From Mucilaginibacter sp. (lineage in GTDB: Bacteria; Bacteroidota; Bacteroidia; Sphingobacteriales; Sphingobacteriaceae), in contig JARLHA010000008.1 in the NCBI GenBank assembly GCA_031292485.1, positions 124,001-188,000 of the forward strand: DNA of 64,000 bases, read 5' to 3'. The translations under genes and the position numbers were made by a program. Below the pieces are notes generated by a model that saw nothing but the letters and a program-made list of their open reading frames with translations, had not been told where the DNA came from and searched no databases. This document shows positions 1-9,640 of the stretch, piece by piece; the stretch's first letter is position 1, and each line of letters begins with the position of its first letter.

Positions 1-223
1 TCAGGTTTAAAATATATTTCTGGCCGTCCAGCTCATAATCCATTTGTATGGCATGGCTTTTTATAGTGATACCGCGTTCGCGTTCCAGGTCCATATCATC
101 AAGCAACTGGGCCTGCGACTCACGCTGGGTAATGGTATGGGTATATTCAAGCAAGCGGTCGGCAAGGGTACTTTTGCCGTGATCGATATGCGCTATGATA
201 CAAAAATTACGAATGTGTTCCAT
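1..223 (-). CDS. lepA: Elongation factor 4 (LepA), N-terminal part, runs off window
   Basis: The first 74 codons of a translational GTPase are read on the minus strand from an ATG at 223. The start [19 protein letters not shown] carries the P-loop (HIDHGKST), followed by the switch I/II region with the [11 protein letters not shown] motif typical of LepA, which back-translocates stalled ribosomes in the cytoplasm. The rest of the gene lies left of position 1, so only the start of the G domain is seen. A TAnnTTTG-like -7 element (complement 231-238) sits only about 8 bases before the ATG, so the message may be leaderless; this is inference. TypA was considered, but the sequence around the ERERGITI motif and the short N-terminus fit LepA better. 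Confidence 0.93.
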   Translation of the reverse strand, partial: MEHIRNFCIIAHIDHGKSTLADRLLEYTHTITQRESQAQLLDDMDLERERGITIKSHAIQMDYELDGQKYILNL

Positions 224-550
224 TGATCCGCAAAAATAGCATTTTAAGGGGATTTCGCCGATTAGTAATTGTGATTACACCGATTTGTCGCCTGGATTAC
301 AACGAATATTGCAAAATCATGCGGAAACCGGGGTGGAATTATAAAAAAATGATTTTATAGCAGCTGAAATATGCACGCCGTGAAATTAAAACAGAGAAAA
401 GCGCTAACACCCAAAATGACTATTTTCGCAAAATGGTTTATCAGGCTGCGGCCGCGGTCAAAGCGGCTAATGACGGGTATATCAGGTTGCAAACACCGAG
501 ACTTGGTTTCAGCTCAATTAAGCGCATCACACCAGTTATGTTATATTTCG
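224..550. other. Intergenic region, no gene seen
   Basis: This 327-base stretch lies between the divergent-facing start of lepA and the stop of the OmpA-type gene (both minus). A 61-codon frame on the plus strand at 371-556 has basic, low-complexity composition and no recognisable family, and it overlaps the end of the real gene; I treat it as non-coding. The lepA promoter should lie at the left edge. Confidence 0.6.
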
Positions 551-1618
551 TTATAATTTAATAAACTCAACCCGTCTGTTTTTTGCTTTGTTTACCGCGT
601 TATCATTTGGGGCGATGGGTTGGGTTTTACCCATGCCATCTGTTTCCATTCGGGTGATGTCAATATTGAAACTATGGCTGAGCTCTGTTTTTACAGATGC
701 TGCTCTTTTTTTTGAAAGATCAAGATTGACAACATCATTGCCATCAGCATCCGTATAGCCTATTATTTTTATTTTTATCGTTGGGTTGTCTGTCAATATC
801 TGTGCTATTTCTTTTAATGTAGCAAGTGACTCGGGTTTTATTTGGGCCGAATTAACATCAAACTGGATGCCGTAGGTAATAAGTTTTCCTTCATTAAGCA
901 ATTTGTTCCGCATATCCGGCAAACCTGCTGCTATCCTGAAATTGCTGATGATCGGGCTTACTTCATCTGTAGTTTCCATCCTGAAAATATTATAAGAATA
1001 ACCTGCGATCATTCCCCTTGGCAGATCGAGTATTTTGTTTTCATCGGCATACATCCTTAAACGTTGTTTTTGTACCCAAAAGGCAACGTGGTATTTTTGT
1101 CCCGACTTAAACTGGAAGGCGCTGTTCCCATGGTCTTTGTAGCCTTCATCTTTTTGCGAATAATTTGTCCAGTCGATCTGGTCAAACCCTGCGGTTATTT
1201 TTGTGCCGGCTTTACCCGGAATGGCACCCCCTTCATTCGGATTATCCAATGTTCCCGATACGAGAAAGAAATCAATACCATACATATTTTCCGAATTGTT
1301 GCTGGTTATCGGCACAAAATCAAATTCAATGGTGAAATTATCTGTAAAGGTTCCCTTTGCCCCGGGAATAAAAAAACCGCCTTTGGCTAACTGGAACCAT
1401 CTGCCGGGGTATTTGGCGATGGTTACTATTTCGCCGCTTGAATTGGTGTTCCACAGGGCCGGGAAATCACCAACGTTACCTGATGTGAAATCATCGTAAA
1501 AAATAATTTTTTCACCTGGGATGAAATCAAATTTTGACACTGTTTTATTTTCGTCCTGGGCATAAGCCGCAACCGAACATAACAGCATCCCCGCAATCAT
1601 TAGGTAAAGTGTTTTCAT
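551..1618 (-). CDS. OmpA family outer-membrane protein
   Basis: A 355-residue exported protein with a clear signal peptide (MKTLYLMIAGMLLCSVAAYAQ). Residues about 30-230 form a beta-rich, LamG/concanavalin-like domain (segments such as FDFIPGEKIIFYDDF and NFTIEFDFVP). Residues about 245-355 are an OmpA/MotB peptidoglycan-binding domain: GIQFDVNSAQIKPESLATL, then IKIIGYTDADGND and the closing NRRVEF, with the Asp and Arg that bind diaminopimelate conserved. Such proteins tether the outer membrane to peptidoglycan. The gene stands alone between lepA and a histidine kinase. The family call is sure; the specific role of the N-terminal domain is not known. Confidence 0.88.
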   Translation of the reverse strand: MKTLYLMIAGMLLCSVAAYAQDENKTVSKFDFIPGEKIIFYDDFTSGNVGDFPALWNTNSSGEIVTIAKYPGRWFQLAKGGFFIPGAKGTFTDNFTIEFDFVPITSNNSENMYGIDFFLVSGTLDNPNEGGAIPGKAGTKITAGFDQIDWTNYSQKDEGYKDHGNSAFQFKSGQKYHVAFWVQKQRLRMYADENKILDLPRGMIAGYSYNIFRMETTDEVSPIISNFRIAAGLPDMRNKLLNEGKLITYGIQFDVNSAQIKPESLATLKEIAQILTDNPTIKIKIIGYTDADGNDVVNLDLSKKRAASVKTELSHSFNIDITRMETDGMGKTQPIAPNDNAVNKAKNRRVEFIKL

Positions 1619-1781
1619 GGCTTAAATTTTTTCTAAAATAAGACATGCAATAAAAAAGCTAAATGATAGCGGTCATTAAAATAAATGAAGTTTATCATCT
1701 ATTTATTTGATAATGAAAGGGATAGTAGTATGGTTGGTGATGCTATTTTGTTTTACTAGGATCCTTGAACCATCAACTTCT

Positions 1782-3113
1782 TTACAACCCGTCTTCCGGT
1801 AAGGTAACCCGGAACACAGACCCTTTGCCTTCTTCACTTTCAACTTCAATGGTTCCGTCGTGTTTTTCTACGATCTGTTTTACAATGCTCAGGCCCAGGC
1901 CTGTGGATTGTTCGCCTTTAAGGCCGGGGCGGCCTGCTTTGGTAAAGGCGTCAAAAATGATAGGTAATTTTTCTTTGGGGATCCCGATACCCTGATCCTT
2001 TACTTCAATAATGATCTGGAAGTTTTTTTTGCTGATATCTATCTCAATAGTGCCTCCTTCCCCCGAGAATTTTAAGGCATTGCCAATCAGGTTGTCAATT
2101 ACCCGTTGAAATTTCTCGTGGTTAAGCTGTACCCATGCCGGTACAACCCGGCAGTTCAGCTCGATAGTTTTGCTTCCTTTTTGATTTTCCCATTTGCTTA
2201 TAACGCCCGCCATAAACTGGTCAAGGTCGGTCCTTACAGTAATAAACTCGGCGGTATTTTGGTTACGCGCCGATTCAAGCAACTCTTCAATTATAGTACG
2301 TGCCTGTACACACGAAGCTTTTATAATGTTAATGTTTTCCTGCAATTCTGCATCTATTTCATCCATTTCCATCACCATGGCCAATGTTTCAATTGCGGCA
2401 ATCGGGTTGCGCAGGTCGTGTGCTACAGTGCCCAGCAATTGGCTTTTAAAATCGCTGCTTCGTTCTATTTCAAGGTTTTTCTCTTTTATCTCAATAACCT
2501 GCAGGTAATAATTGGACTTATAAGAGAAGAAATAACGTGAGATCAAATAAAACCCACCCAGCAAAACAAAAGAAATGATTTGGTCATATACCATTTCCGT
2601 TGACTCAGTTTCAGTCCAGATCAACAGTGAAGTAAACACCAGTTCTGCCGCAATAATCAGCATTATAGTTTCATAGTATTCAAATACAAACAATATGCTT
2701 ACCGTAGATAAAGCTATTAAATATAGGACCAGGGCGTTTTTAGGATCTGATGTAGCGATAAAACTGGAATACATCCCGCAAATGATCAGGTACATCGCAA
2801 AACCAAAAGTGAATAACGACAATATGGCAGTCGCTTTTGGTCTTTTCCGGTAAAGGTCTAACATCAAATAGCTGAGTAGATAAAATGATAGACTTGATCC
2901 AAAAAATACCCAGTTGGTAAGATTGAATTCAGGAAAGTTATTTGCCTTTGTAAGGCTTAAAGGAAAAACCAGGTAAAGTACCCTGATCACCGCATTTAAC
3001 AGAAAAAAAATAAGCGAAGCTATCCGCACCGAAACCAGGTTTTGCCCGGTATAGTAATTGCGCCAGTCAATTTTATATTTATTGCCTAAGTTTTTTAATT
3101 GAGCTTTGTTCAA
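1782..3113 (-). CDS. Membrane sensor histidine kinase (orphan)
   Basis: A 443-residue inner-membrane kinase. Six hydrophobic segments fill residues about 28-195, and no extracytoplasmic sensor domain or PAS domain is seen. The DHp H-box is at VAHDLRNP with the phospho-acceptor His232. The HATPase domain follows with an N-box (NLIGNALKFS), G1 (DQGIGIP), F-box (FDAF) and G2 (STGLGLSIVKQIVEKH), so the enzyme should be active. It matches the HAMP-less kinases common in Bacteroidota. No response regulator gene is adjacent, so its partner is elsewhere. A promoter with TTTG-N17-TAnnTTTG is visible just upstream (complement 3139-3167). Confidence 0.9.
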   Translation of the reverse strand: MNKAQLKNLGNKYKIDWRNYYTGQNLVSVRIASLIFFLLNAVIRVLYLVFPLSLTKANNFPEFNLTNWVFFGSSLSFYLLSYLMLDLYRKRPKATAILSLFTFGFAMYLIICGMYSSFIATSDPKNALVLYLIALSTVSILFVFEYYETIMLIIAAELVFTSLLIWTETESTEMVYDQIISFVLLGGFYLISRYFFSYKSNYYLQVIEIKEKNLEIERSSDFKSQLLGTVAHDLRNPIAAIETLAMVMEMDEIDAELQENINIIKASCVQARTIIEELLESARNQNTAEFITVRTDLDQFMAGVISKWENQKGSKTIELNCRVVPAWVQLNHEKFQRVIDNLIGNALKFSGEGGTIEIDISKKNFQIIIEVKDQGIGIPKEKLPIIFDAFTKAGRPGLKGEQSTGLGLSIVKQIVEKHDGTIEVESEEGKGSVFRVTLPEDGL

Positions 3114-3138
3114 ATTGTTTTGCGTTTAATCGGGGAAA

Positions 3139-3167
3139 CAAAAGTATGAATTTTATAGAGCAACAAA
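3139..3167 (-). promoter_or_regulatory. Bacteroidota-type promoter for the histidine kinase
   Basis: On the minus strand TTTG (3164-3167) is followed after 17 bases by TACTTTTG (3139-3146), matching the -33 TTTG / -7 TAnnTTTG pattern known for Bacteroidota. It ends about 25 bases before the kinase ATG. Pattern match only; no expression data. Confidence 0.55.
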
Positions 3168-3379
3168 TAATCAAAAATTCTAAAAACTGCTGTGACAAAA
3201 TAACTTATAAACTTTATTTTAAAGGACATTTTAGCAGAGTTAAGGTTGTGGCAGGCGATTTGACTAGTTAAAACCGGTAGCGATAAATAGACTGATCAAG
3301 TGAGTTATTTGCTCGGCATTGACTACAGTCCGCATCAAAACAATTAATCATCTATAAAATCTATCATAAAACAATTACC

Positions 3380-5986
3380 ATGAATTTTAACAATTTTACC
3401 ATAAAAGCACAGGAGGCCGTACAAAAGGCTTCCGAAATAGCTTCCGGGAACCAGCAGCAGGCTATTGAAACCGCACACCTGCTTAAAGGTTTATTGCTGG
3501 TTGATGAAAATGTAATTACTTATTTGCTAAAGAAGTTAAATGTAAACGTTAACCGTTTAAATGAAACCCTTGACACGCAGATCAATTCGTTCCCTAAAGT
3601 AAGTGGCAGTAATATTTACCTGGCATCAGGTACAAACGCGGCTTTACAAAAAGCGCAATCGTATTTAAAGGAATTTAAGGACGAGTTTGTATCTGTTGAG
3701 CATATTTTACTGGGTATTTTATCTGTAAATGATAAAACCAGCGCGGCCTTAAAGGACTACGGTGTAAACGAAAAAGACCTAAAAAAGGCAATTGTTAGCC
3801 TGCGCGGGGATAATAAAGTAACCGATCAGAACGCCGAAGCAACCTATAACGCCCTGAATAAATACGCCCGCAACCTGAATGAGTACGCGGAATCCGGTAA
3901 ACTCGATCCGGTGATCGGCCGTGATGAGGAGATCAGGCGGGTGATCCAGATCCTATCCAGAAGGACAAAAAATAACCCGATATTGGTTGGCGAACCCGGC
4001 GTAGGTAAAACAGCCATCGCGGAGGGTATTGCGTTTCGTATTATCAAAGGGGACGTTCCGGAAAGCCTGAAGACGAAAACTGTATATTCACTTGATATGG
4101 GTGCGCTGATTGCCGGCGCCAAATACAAAGGCGAATTTGAAGAGCGTTTAAAGGCGGTAATAAAAGAAGTTACCCAGGCCGATGGCGAGATTATTTTATT
4201 TATAGATGAGATCCATACGCTGGTAGGCGCCGGTGGGGGCGAAGGCGCCATGGATGCAGCGAATATTTTAAAACCTGCCCTGGCCCGCGGTGAATTAAGA
4301 GCCATAGGCGCCACAACACTGAACGAATACCAGAAATATGTTGAAAAGGATAAAGCCCTTGAACGCCGTTTCCAAATGGTAATTGTGGATGAGCCCGATA
4401 CAGCCGATGCAATATCTATTTTACGAGGATTAAAAGAAAGATACGAGACACACCACAAAGTGCGGATAAAAGATGAGGCTATAATTGCCGCCGTTGAGAT
4501 GTCGCAGCGTTATATTTCCGACAGGTTTCTGCCCGATAAAGCGATTGACCTTATGGATGAGGCAGCTTCAAAACTGCGTTTGGAAATGGATTCGGTACCT
4601 GAAGCTGTAGATGAGCTCGACCGCCGCATTATGCAGCTGGAAATTGAACGGGAAGCGATCAAACGCGAAAAGGATGATAAAAAAGTAAAGGAGCTGAGCG
4701 AAGAGATTGCCAATCTATCGGCAGAAAGAGACTCGTTACGCGCCAAATGGCAGGGCGAAAAAGACCTTGTTGATGGCATCAACATTAAGGTTGAATTGAT
4801 AGAAAATTATAAACTGGAAGCCGAACAGGCTGAACGTGCAGGTGATTACGGTAAGGTGGCTGAATTGCGTTACGGCACCATTGTAAAAGCCCAGCAGGAA
4901 GTAGAGCAACTAAAAGCTGCGCTTTTGGAAAACCAAAGCGATAGCCGTATGCTTAAAGAAGAAGTTACTGCTGAGGATATTGCGGGAGTAGTTTCACGCT
5001 GGACAGGGATCCCGGTTTCTAAAATGATACAAAGCGAACGCGAAAAGCTACTCCACCTGGAGGATGAGCTGCATAAACGTGTTGCCGGGCAGGAGGAAGC
5101 AATTGAAGCTATCAGCGATGCTATACGCAGAAGCCGCGCCGGTTTACAGGATAAGAAAAAGCCAATTGGCTCCTTTATATTTTTAGGAACCACCGGTGTT
5201 GGAAAAACCGAACTTGCAAAGGCCCTGGCCGAGTACCTGTTTAATGACGAGGGGGCTTTGGTGAGGATAGATATGTCTGAATATCAGGAACGCCACTCCG
5301 TATCGAGGCTGGTAGGGGCGCCTCCGGGATATGTGGGTTACGATGAAGGCGGCCAGTTAACCGAAGCCGTGCGCCGTAAGCCATACAGCGTAGTGTTGCT
5401 GGATGAAATTGAAAAAGCGCATCCTGATGTATTTAATATCCTGTTGCAGGTTTTGGATGATGGCCGTTTAACAGATAACAAAGGCCGGGTGGTAAACTTT
5501 AAAAATACCATCATTATCATGACCTCGAATATCGGCTCAAATATAATTCAGGAAAATTACCAGGATTATAATGAGTTTGACAAAGATGAGATCATGTCGA
5601 AAACTAAAAACCAGTTGTTTGAATTGCTTAGAAAAACCATTCGCCCTGAGTTTTTGAACAGGATTGATGAGATCATCATGTTCACACCGCTTGGCAGGGA
5701 TGAGATTACCGATATTGTAAAAATGCAGTTTAAACAGGTACAGCAAACCCTGGCCGAAATGGGGATAACCATTGAAGCATCTGACGAAGCGCTTGACTGG
5801 CTGGCACAATTAGGTTACGATCCGCAATTTGGCGCAAGGCCTTTAAAACGGGTGATCCAGAAAAAGATCCTGAATGAATTATCCAAACAAATATTGGCCG
5901 GCAAGGTGGATAAAGACAGCAAAATAAAGCTGGATATGTTTGATAACCAGTTTGTGTTTTTAAATTCTCCTGAATTGGTGAATTAA
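3380..5986 (+). CDS. clpB: ATP-dependent disaggregase ClpB
   Basis: An 868-residue cytoplasmic AAA+ chaperone that, with DnaK, pulls polypeptides out of aggregates. The order is: Clp N-domain (1-145), first AAA module with Walker A GEPGVGKT near residue 205 and Walker [11 protein letters not shown], a long coiled-coil M-domain (about 400-520), second AAA module with Walker A GTTGVGKT near 603, and a C-terminal ClpB domain with [10 protein letters not shown]. The M-domain and the lack of a ClpP-binding IGL loop distinguish it from ClpA/ClpC. It has normal ClpB length. A strong hairpin terminator follows at 6044-6070, so it is a single-gene unit. It is a housekeeping heat-shock gene and shows no link to type VI secretion (ClpV). 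Confidence 0.97.
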   Translation: MNFNNFTIKAQEAVQKASEIASGNQQQAIETAHLLKGLLLVDENVITYLLKKLNVNVNRLNETLDTQINSFPKVSGSNIYLASGTNAALQKAQSYLKEFKDEFVSVEHILLGILSVNDKTSAALKDYGVNEKDLKKAIVSLRGDNKVTDQNAEATYNALNKYARNLNEYAESGKLDPVIGRDEEIRRVIQILSRRTKNNPILVGEPGVGKTAIAEGIAFRIIKGDVPESLKTKTVYSLDMGALIAGAKYKGEFEERLKAVIKEVTQADGEIILFIDEIHTLVGAGGGEGAMDAANILKPALARGELRAIGATTLNEYQKYVEKDKALERRFQMVIVDEPDTADAISILRGLKERYETHHKVRIKDEAIIAAVEMSQRYISDRFLPDKAIDLMDEAASKLRLEMDSVPEAVDELDRRIMQLEIEREAIKREKDDKKVKELSEEIANLSAERDSLRAKWQGEKDLVDGINIKVELIENYKLEAEQAERAGDYGKVAELRYGTIVKAQQEVEQLKAALLENQSDSRMLKEEVTAEDIAGVVSRWTGIPVSKMIQSEREKLLHLEDELHKRVAGQEEAIEAISDAIRRSRAGLQDKKKPIGSFIFLGTTGVGKTELAKALAEYLFNDEGALVRIDMSEYQERHSVSRLVGAPPGYVGYDEGGQLTEAVRRKPYSVVLLDEIEKAHPDVFNILLQVLDDGRLTDNKGRVVNFKNTIIIMTSNIGSNIIQENYQDYNEFDKDEIMSKTKNQLFELLRKTIRPEFLNRIDEIIMFTPLGRDEITDIVKMQFKQVQQTLAEMGITIEASDEALDWLAQLGYDPQFGARPLKRVIQKKILNELSKQILAGKVDKDSKIKLDMFDNQFVFLNSPELVN

Positions 5987-6043
5987 GTATTAGCCCCGAT
6001 AATGCCGGGAAAATAATAGGTAAGTCTTTTGTGAATATATAAG

Positions 6044-6070
6044 AGCCTCTGCTGTTGAGCAGAGGCTTTT
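6044..6070 (+). terminator. Rho-independent terminator after clpB
   Basis: A perfect 10-bp stem (AGCCTCTGCT / AGCAGAGGCT) with a GTTG loop is followed by TTTTG; it lies 58 bases after the clpB stop. Confidence 0.85.
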
Positions 6071-6114
6071 GTGGTTTTTACGTTTTTTTTTAATTACAAT
6101 TTATGACGCTTTTA

Positions 6115-6151
6115 CAAAAAAGCCGGGATATACCTCGCGTAATTCCCGGCT
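6115..6151 (-). terminator. Hairpin reading as a minus-strand terminator
   Basis: AGCCGGGA (6121-6128) pairs with TCCCGGCT (6144-6151). The T-run lies on the minus strand (complement of CAAAAA before 6121), so it would stop transcription coming from the right. No minus-strand gene lies to its right before the SusC gene, so the terminator has no obvious client. Confidence 0.55.
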
Positions 6152-6396
6152 CTAATTAACTTATTAACTGTCATCTTATTAACTACAATTTAATTTCTTT
6201 TCATAGGTAATAATTGCTAGTTTTTTTAGGACGCCAAAAATGAGATTTAATTTTATAATACAATCGTAAAAAAATCGTTACAGTTAACAAAGTTAATTGT
6301 AAGTAAGAAGTTACAAAAAAATAGTAAAATTTCCGAAAGCAGGCACTAGCTTTATCCCCTCAATTATTATTAACTAAAAAACAATTTATATTATTT

Positions 6397-9300
6397 ATGA
6401 CAAAAAATCTACTATTGATTTTGTGCATATTGCTATTAACTGGAAACCAGTTATTTGCTCAAAATCTAACCGTAACAGGTAAGGTTACGGGGAAGGACGA
6501 TGGGTTGCCCTTACCAGGTGTAAGTGTAAGCGTTAAAGGAAGCCCATCCATCGGGACGCAGACAAATGTTAATGGTAAATACTCGCTAACGGTACCGGCA
6601 GGCGCAACATTATCATTTAGTTTTATCGGTTATTCATCACAATTTTTGCCGGTAAACGGCGGCGTGTTGAATGTGGTGCTGGCGCCGGCAAGCCAACAAC
6701 TCGGTGAAGTTGTAGTAACCGGTGCGCTCGGTATCACGCGTACCCGAAATCAGCAAAGTTATGCGGCCCAACAGGTAAGCGGCGACGAAGTCAGCAAACA
6801 GCGGTCAGATAATTTTATTGACGGTTTATCCGGAAAAGTGTCAGGTTTGGAAATCAAGCAAAACAACGCGCTGGGTGGGTCCACTAATGTTGTACTTCGG
6901 GGTGTAAAATCCATTACCGGCGATAACCAGGCTCTTTTTGTTATTGACGGGGTGCCAGTGGGTAATGAAAATACAAATGGCAGCAACCAGCAGCAGGGGG
7001 GCGGAGGATATGATTATGGCAGCCCGGCATCCGACCTTAACCCAGATGATATCGAAAGCATTACTGTGTTAAAAGGCGCTGGTGCATCGGCTCTTTACGG
7101 TTCACGCGGAAGCAACGGTGTTATTTTAATAACCACAAAAAAGGCAAAAAAGGGTTTGGGTATTGTTATTAATTCAACTGTTAGTGTTGGTGAAATTGAT
7201 AAGTCAACTTTTCCGCAATATCAAAAACAATATGGCGCAGGCTATGCTCAATATTTCAATAGCGGAAATATTTTTGGCAATGCTAATGCGCAGGTTGCGC
7301 CAACCGCTGATGACGCTTCCAACGGAACGGCCTTTAATCCTAATTTAAAGATTTATCAATGGGACGCATTTGACCCTACTTCGCCTAACTACGGCAAAGC
7401 AACTCCATGGGTGGCAGCAAAGAATGATCCTTCAACGTTTTTTGTGAAGCCGGTATCAACAGTTCAAAGCATAATGATCACCAGTGGCGGCGAAACCGGC
7501 ACCTTCAAATTAGGGTACACCAAGAGTATTGAAAATGGGGTGATCCCAAACAGCAAACTTGACAAAAACCAGGTTGATTTTGGCGGCACTTATAATATCA
7601 CTCCAAAGTTAACAGTTGGAGCAGAGATCAATTTTTACAATACCAACGGCACCGGCCGCGGCGGTACGGGTTATGATGGCAGTAACTCCGATAACCGCAA
7701 CGTAATGACTAATTTCAGGCAATGGTGGGAGACAAACGTGGATGTACAGGAATTAAAAGCCGCCTATGAAAGAACACAATCAAATGTCACCTGGAATATG
7801 GCCGACCCGATTGATGGAAACACAGGGCCGGCTTATTGGAACAACCCTTATTGGGTAACCGATCACAACTATGAAACAGATAGCCGTAACCGCTACCTTG
7901 GTAATATCAATTTAACTTACAAACCGACTTCGTGGCTGAATATTACAGGCCGCACATCGCTGGATTCCTATTCGGAACTTGACCAGGAACGTTATGATGT
8001 AGGAAGTATTGGCGTACCTTACTATTCAAGGTACAACCACTCTTATTCTGAAACGAACTATGATTTGTTGGCAAACGTAGATAAAAATCTTTCAAATGAT
8101 TTCAATCTGAAAGCGCTATTAGGCGGAAACATCCGGAGAGATTATGAAAATAGTATTTTTGCAAGCACTAACGGTGGCTTAATTATCCCCGGGCTCTATT
8201 CTCTTTCCAATACAGTAAACGCACCATTATCGCCAACTGAATATGACGCTACAAAAGAGGTTGACGGTGTTTTTGCAGGCGCAACGCTTACCTGGAAAAA
8301 GATGCTGACCGTAGATGGTACTATCAGAAGAGATAAATCATCCACGCTGCCGGCCGCAAATAACAGCTATTATTATCCTTCAGTTTCAGCAGGTTTTGTT
8401 TTCTCCGAACTGCTGAAGAATTACACCTGGCTTTCGTATGGAAAAATAAGGGCGAACTACGCACAGGTAGGCAGTGATGCACCGCTTTATACAGTTAACG
8501 ATACTTACTCTATCGTCCCACCGTTTGGCGCAAACCCTCAAACCCTGGTAAACACCACAAAAAACAATCCTGATTTAAAACCTGAACAAACCAAAAGCAA
8601 GGAAATTGGGATTGAACTGGCTTTCCTGAAAAGCAGGCTGGGCCTGGATGCAAGTTATTACAGCACCAACACTTTTAATGAAATATTACCTGTAAATGTT
8701 TCTGGTGCAACAGGGTACAACTTTAAATATTTAAATGCAGGTTCTGTTGAAAATAAGGGTATCGAGTTATCACTAAACGGAACCCCGGTGCTAACAAACA
8801 GTTTTAGCTGGAAGATTAATGTAAACTTTACCGCTGCAAAGAATAAAGTTACCTCTTTATACACTGATGCAACAGGTAAAGAAGCAAGTAACCTTGAACT
8901 GGCGAGTTTTCAAAATGGCGAGTCGCTTAATGCGCCGCTTGGTCAGCCGTTTGGCACCATCCGAGGAACGGATTACGTTTACAACTCAAAAGGACAAAAA
9001 ATCGTTGGGGCCGACGGGCAATACCTGATCACGCCGACATCTAACAATAACATCGGCAATACTAATCCCGACTGGACCGGTGGTATTAACAACAGTTTTA
9101 CTTATAAAAACTTTTCGTTAAGCTTCCTGATCGATATCCGTCATGGCGGTTCGGTGTTTTCAAATGATTTGGCCTATGGTTTGGCTGATGGAATTTATCC
9201 GTTAACAGCATATACAAATGACCTGGGCAAACCTGTTCGTAATACATTAGCTGATGGCGGTGGTTTTATCAGGCCGGGCGTTTATGCCAACGGACAGCCA

Positions 9301-9630
9301 AATACCACCAGGGTGACCGCCTATAACTACGGTGACTTTGGCGACGGGGCAGGTTTATTGCCTTTATCTGCTTTTGTATACGATGCAAGTTATATTAAAC
9401 TGCGCGAAGCTCTTATTGGCTATACTATGCCTCAAAACGTGATCAGCAAATTAGGCCCGATAAAGGAAGTAACCTTTCAGCTTATTGGACGGAATTTATG
9501 GATCATCCATAAAAACCTGCCCTATGCCGATCCTGAAGAAGGGCTAAGCGCGGGTAATTTGCAGGGTATTCAGGAAGGTGCTTACCCGACCGTGCGTACC
9601 ATTTCGTTCAACCTAAAATTACGTTTCTAA
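6397..9630 (+). CDS. SusC/RagA family TonB-linked outer-membrane protein
   Basis: A 1,077-residue TonB-dependent transporter. A signal peptide (to about residue 21, LFAQ) is followed by a carboxypeptidase-D-like Ig domain (VTGKVTGKDDGLPLPGVSVS), the TonB-box/plug region (GEVVVTGALGITRTRNQQS, plug to about 245 with the typical SALYGSRGSNGVILITTKK) and a long 22-strand barrel ending in FNLKLRF. It forms the outer-membrane channel whose lid is the SusD-like lipoprotein encoded 10 bases downstream. No sulfatase, glycosidase or sigma/anti-sigma pair lies beside it, so the substrate (glycan, peptide or other) cannot be inferred. Confidence 0.95.
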   Translation: MTKNLLLILCILLLTGNQLFAQNLTVTGKVTGKDDGLPLPGVSVSVKGSPSIGTQTNVNGKYSLTVPAGATLSFSFIGYSSQFLPVNGGVLNVVLAPASQQLGEVVVTGALGITRTRNQQSYAAQQVSGDEVSKQRSDNFIDGLSGKVSGLEIKQNNALGGSTNVVLRGVKSITGDNQALFVIDGVPVGNENTNGSNQQQGGGGYDYGSPASDLNPDDIESITVLKGAGASALYGSRGSNGVILITTKKAKKGLGIVINSTVSVGEIDKSTFPQYQKQYGAGYAQYFNSGNIFGNANAQVAPTADDASNGTAFNPNLKIYQWDAFDPTSPNYGKATPWVAAKNDPSTFFVKPVSTVQSIMITSGGETGTFKLGYTKSIENGVIPNSKLDKNQVDFGGTYNITPKLTVGAEINFYNTNGTGRGGTGYDGSNSDNRNVMTNFRQWWETNVDVQELKAAYERTQSNVTWNMADPIDGNTGPAYWNNPYWVTDHNYETDSRNRYLGNINLTYKPTSWLNITGRTSLDSYSELDQERYDVGSIGVPYYSRYNHSYSETNYDLLANVDKNLSNDFNLKALLGGNIRRDYENSIFASTNGGLIIPGLYSLSNTVNAPLSPTEYDATKEVDGVFAGATLTWKKMLTVDGTIRRDKSSTLPAANNSYYYPSVSAGFVFSELLKNYTWLSYGKIRANYAQVGSDAPLYTVNDTYSIVPPFGANPQTLVNTTKNNPDLKPEQTKSKEIGIELAFLKSRLGLDASYYSTNTFNEILPVNVSGATGYNFKYLNAGSVENKGIELSLNGTPVLTNSFSWKINVNFTAAKNKVTSLYTDATGKEASNLELASFQNGESLNAPLGQPFGTIRGTDYVYNSKGQKIVGADGQYLITPTSNNNIGNTNPDWTGGINNSFTYKNFSLSFLIDIRHGGSVFSNDLAYGLADGIYPLTAYTNDLGKPVRNTLADGGGFIRPGVYANGQPNTTRVTAYNYGDFGDGAGLLPLSAFVYDASYIKLREALIGYTMPQNVISKLGPIKEVTFQLIGRNLWIIHKNLPYADPEEGLSAGNLQGIQEGAYPTVRTISFNLKLRF

Positions 9631-9640
9631 TCATACAGAC

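Noticed and set aside
231..238. -7 promoter element of lepA
   Set aside because: TATTTTTG matches the pattern on the minus strand but lies only about 8 bases before the ATG with no -33 partner; kept as a remark rather than a feature.
371..556. 61-codon plus-strand frame between lepA and the OmpA-type gene
   Set aside because: Basic low-complexity composition, no family resemblance, and it overlaps the 3' end of a well-supported gene.
3380..5986. ClpV of a type VI secretion system
   Set aside because: Domain layout, including the M-domain, is that of ClpB, and no other T6SS gene is present.
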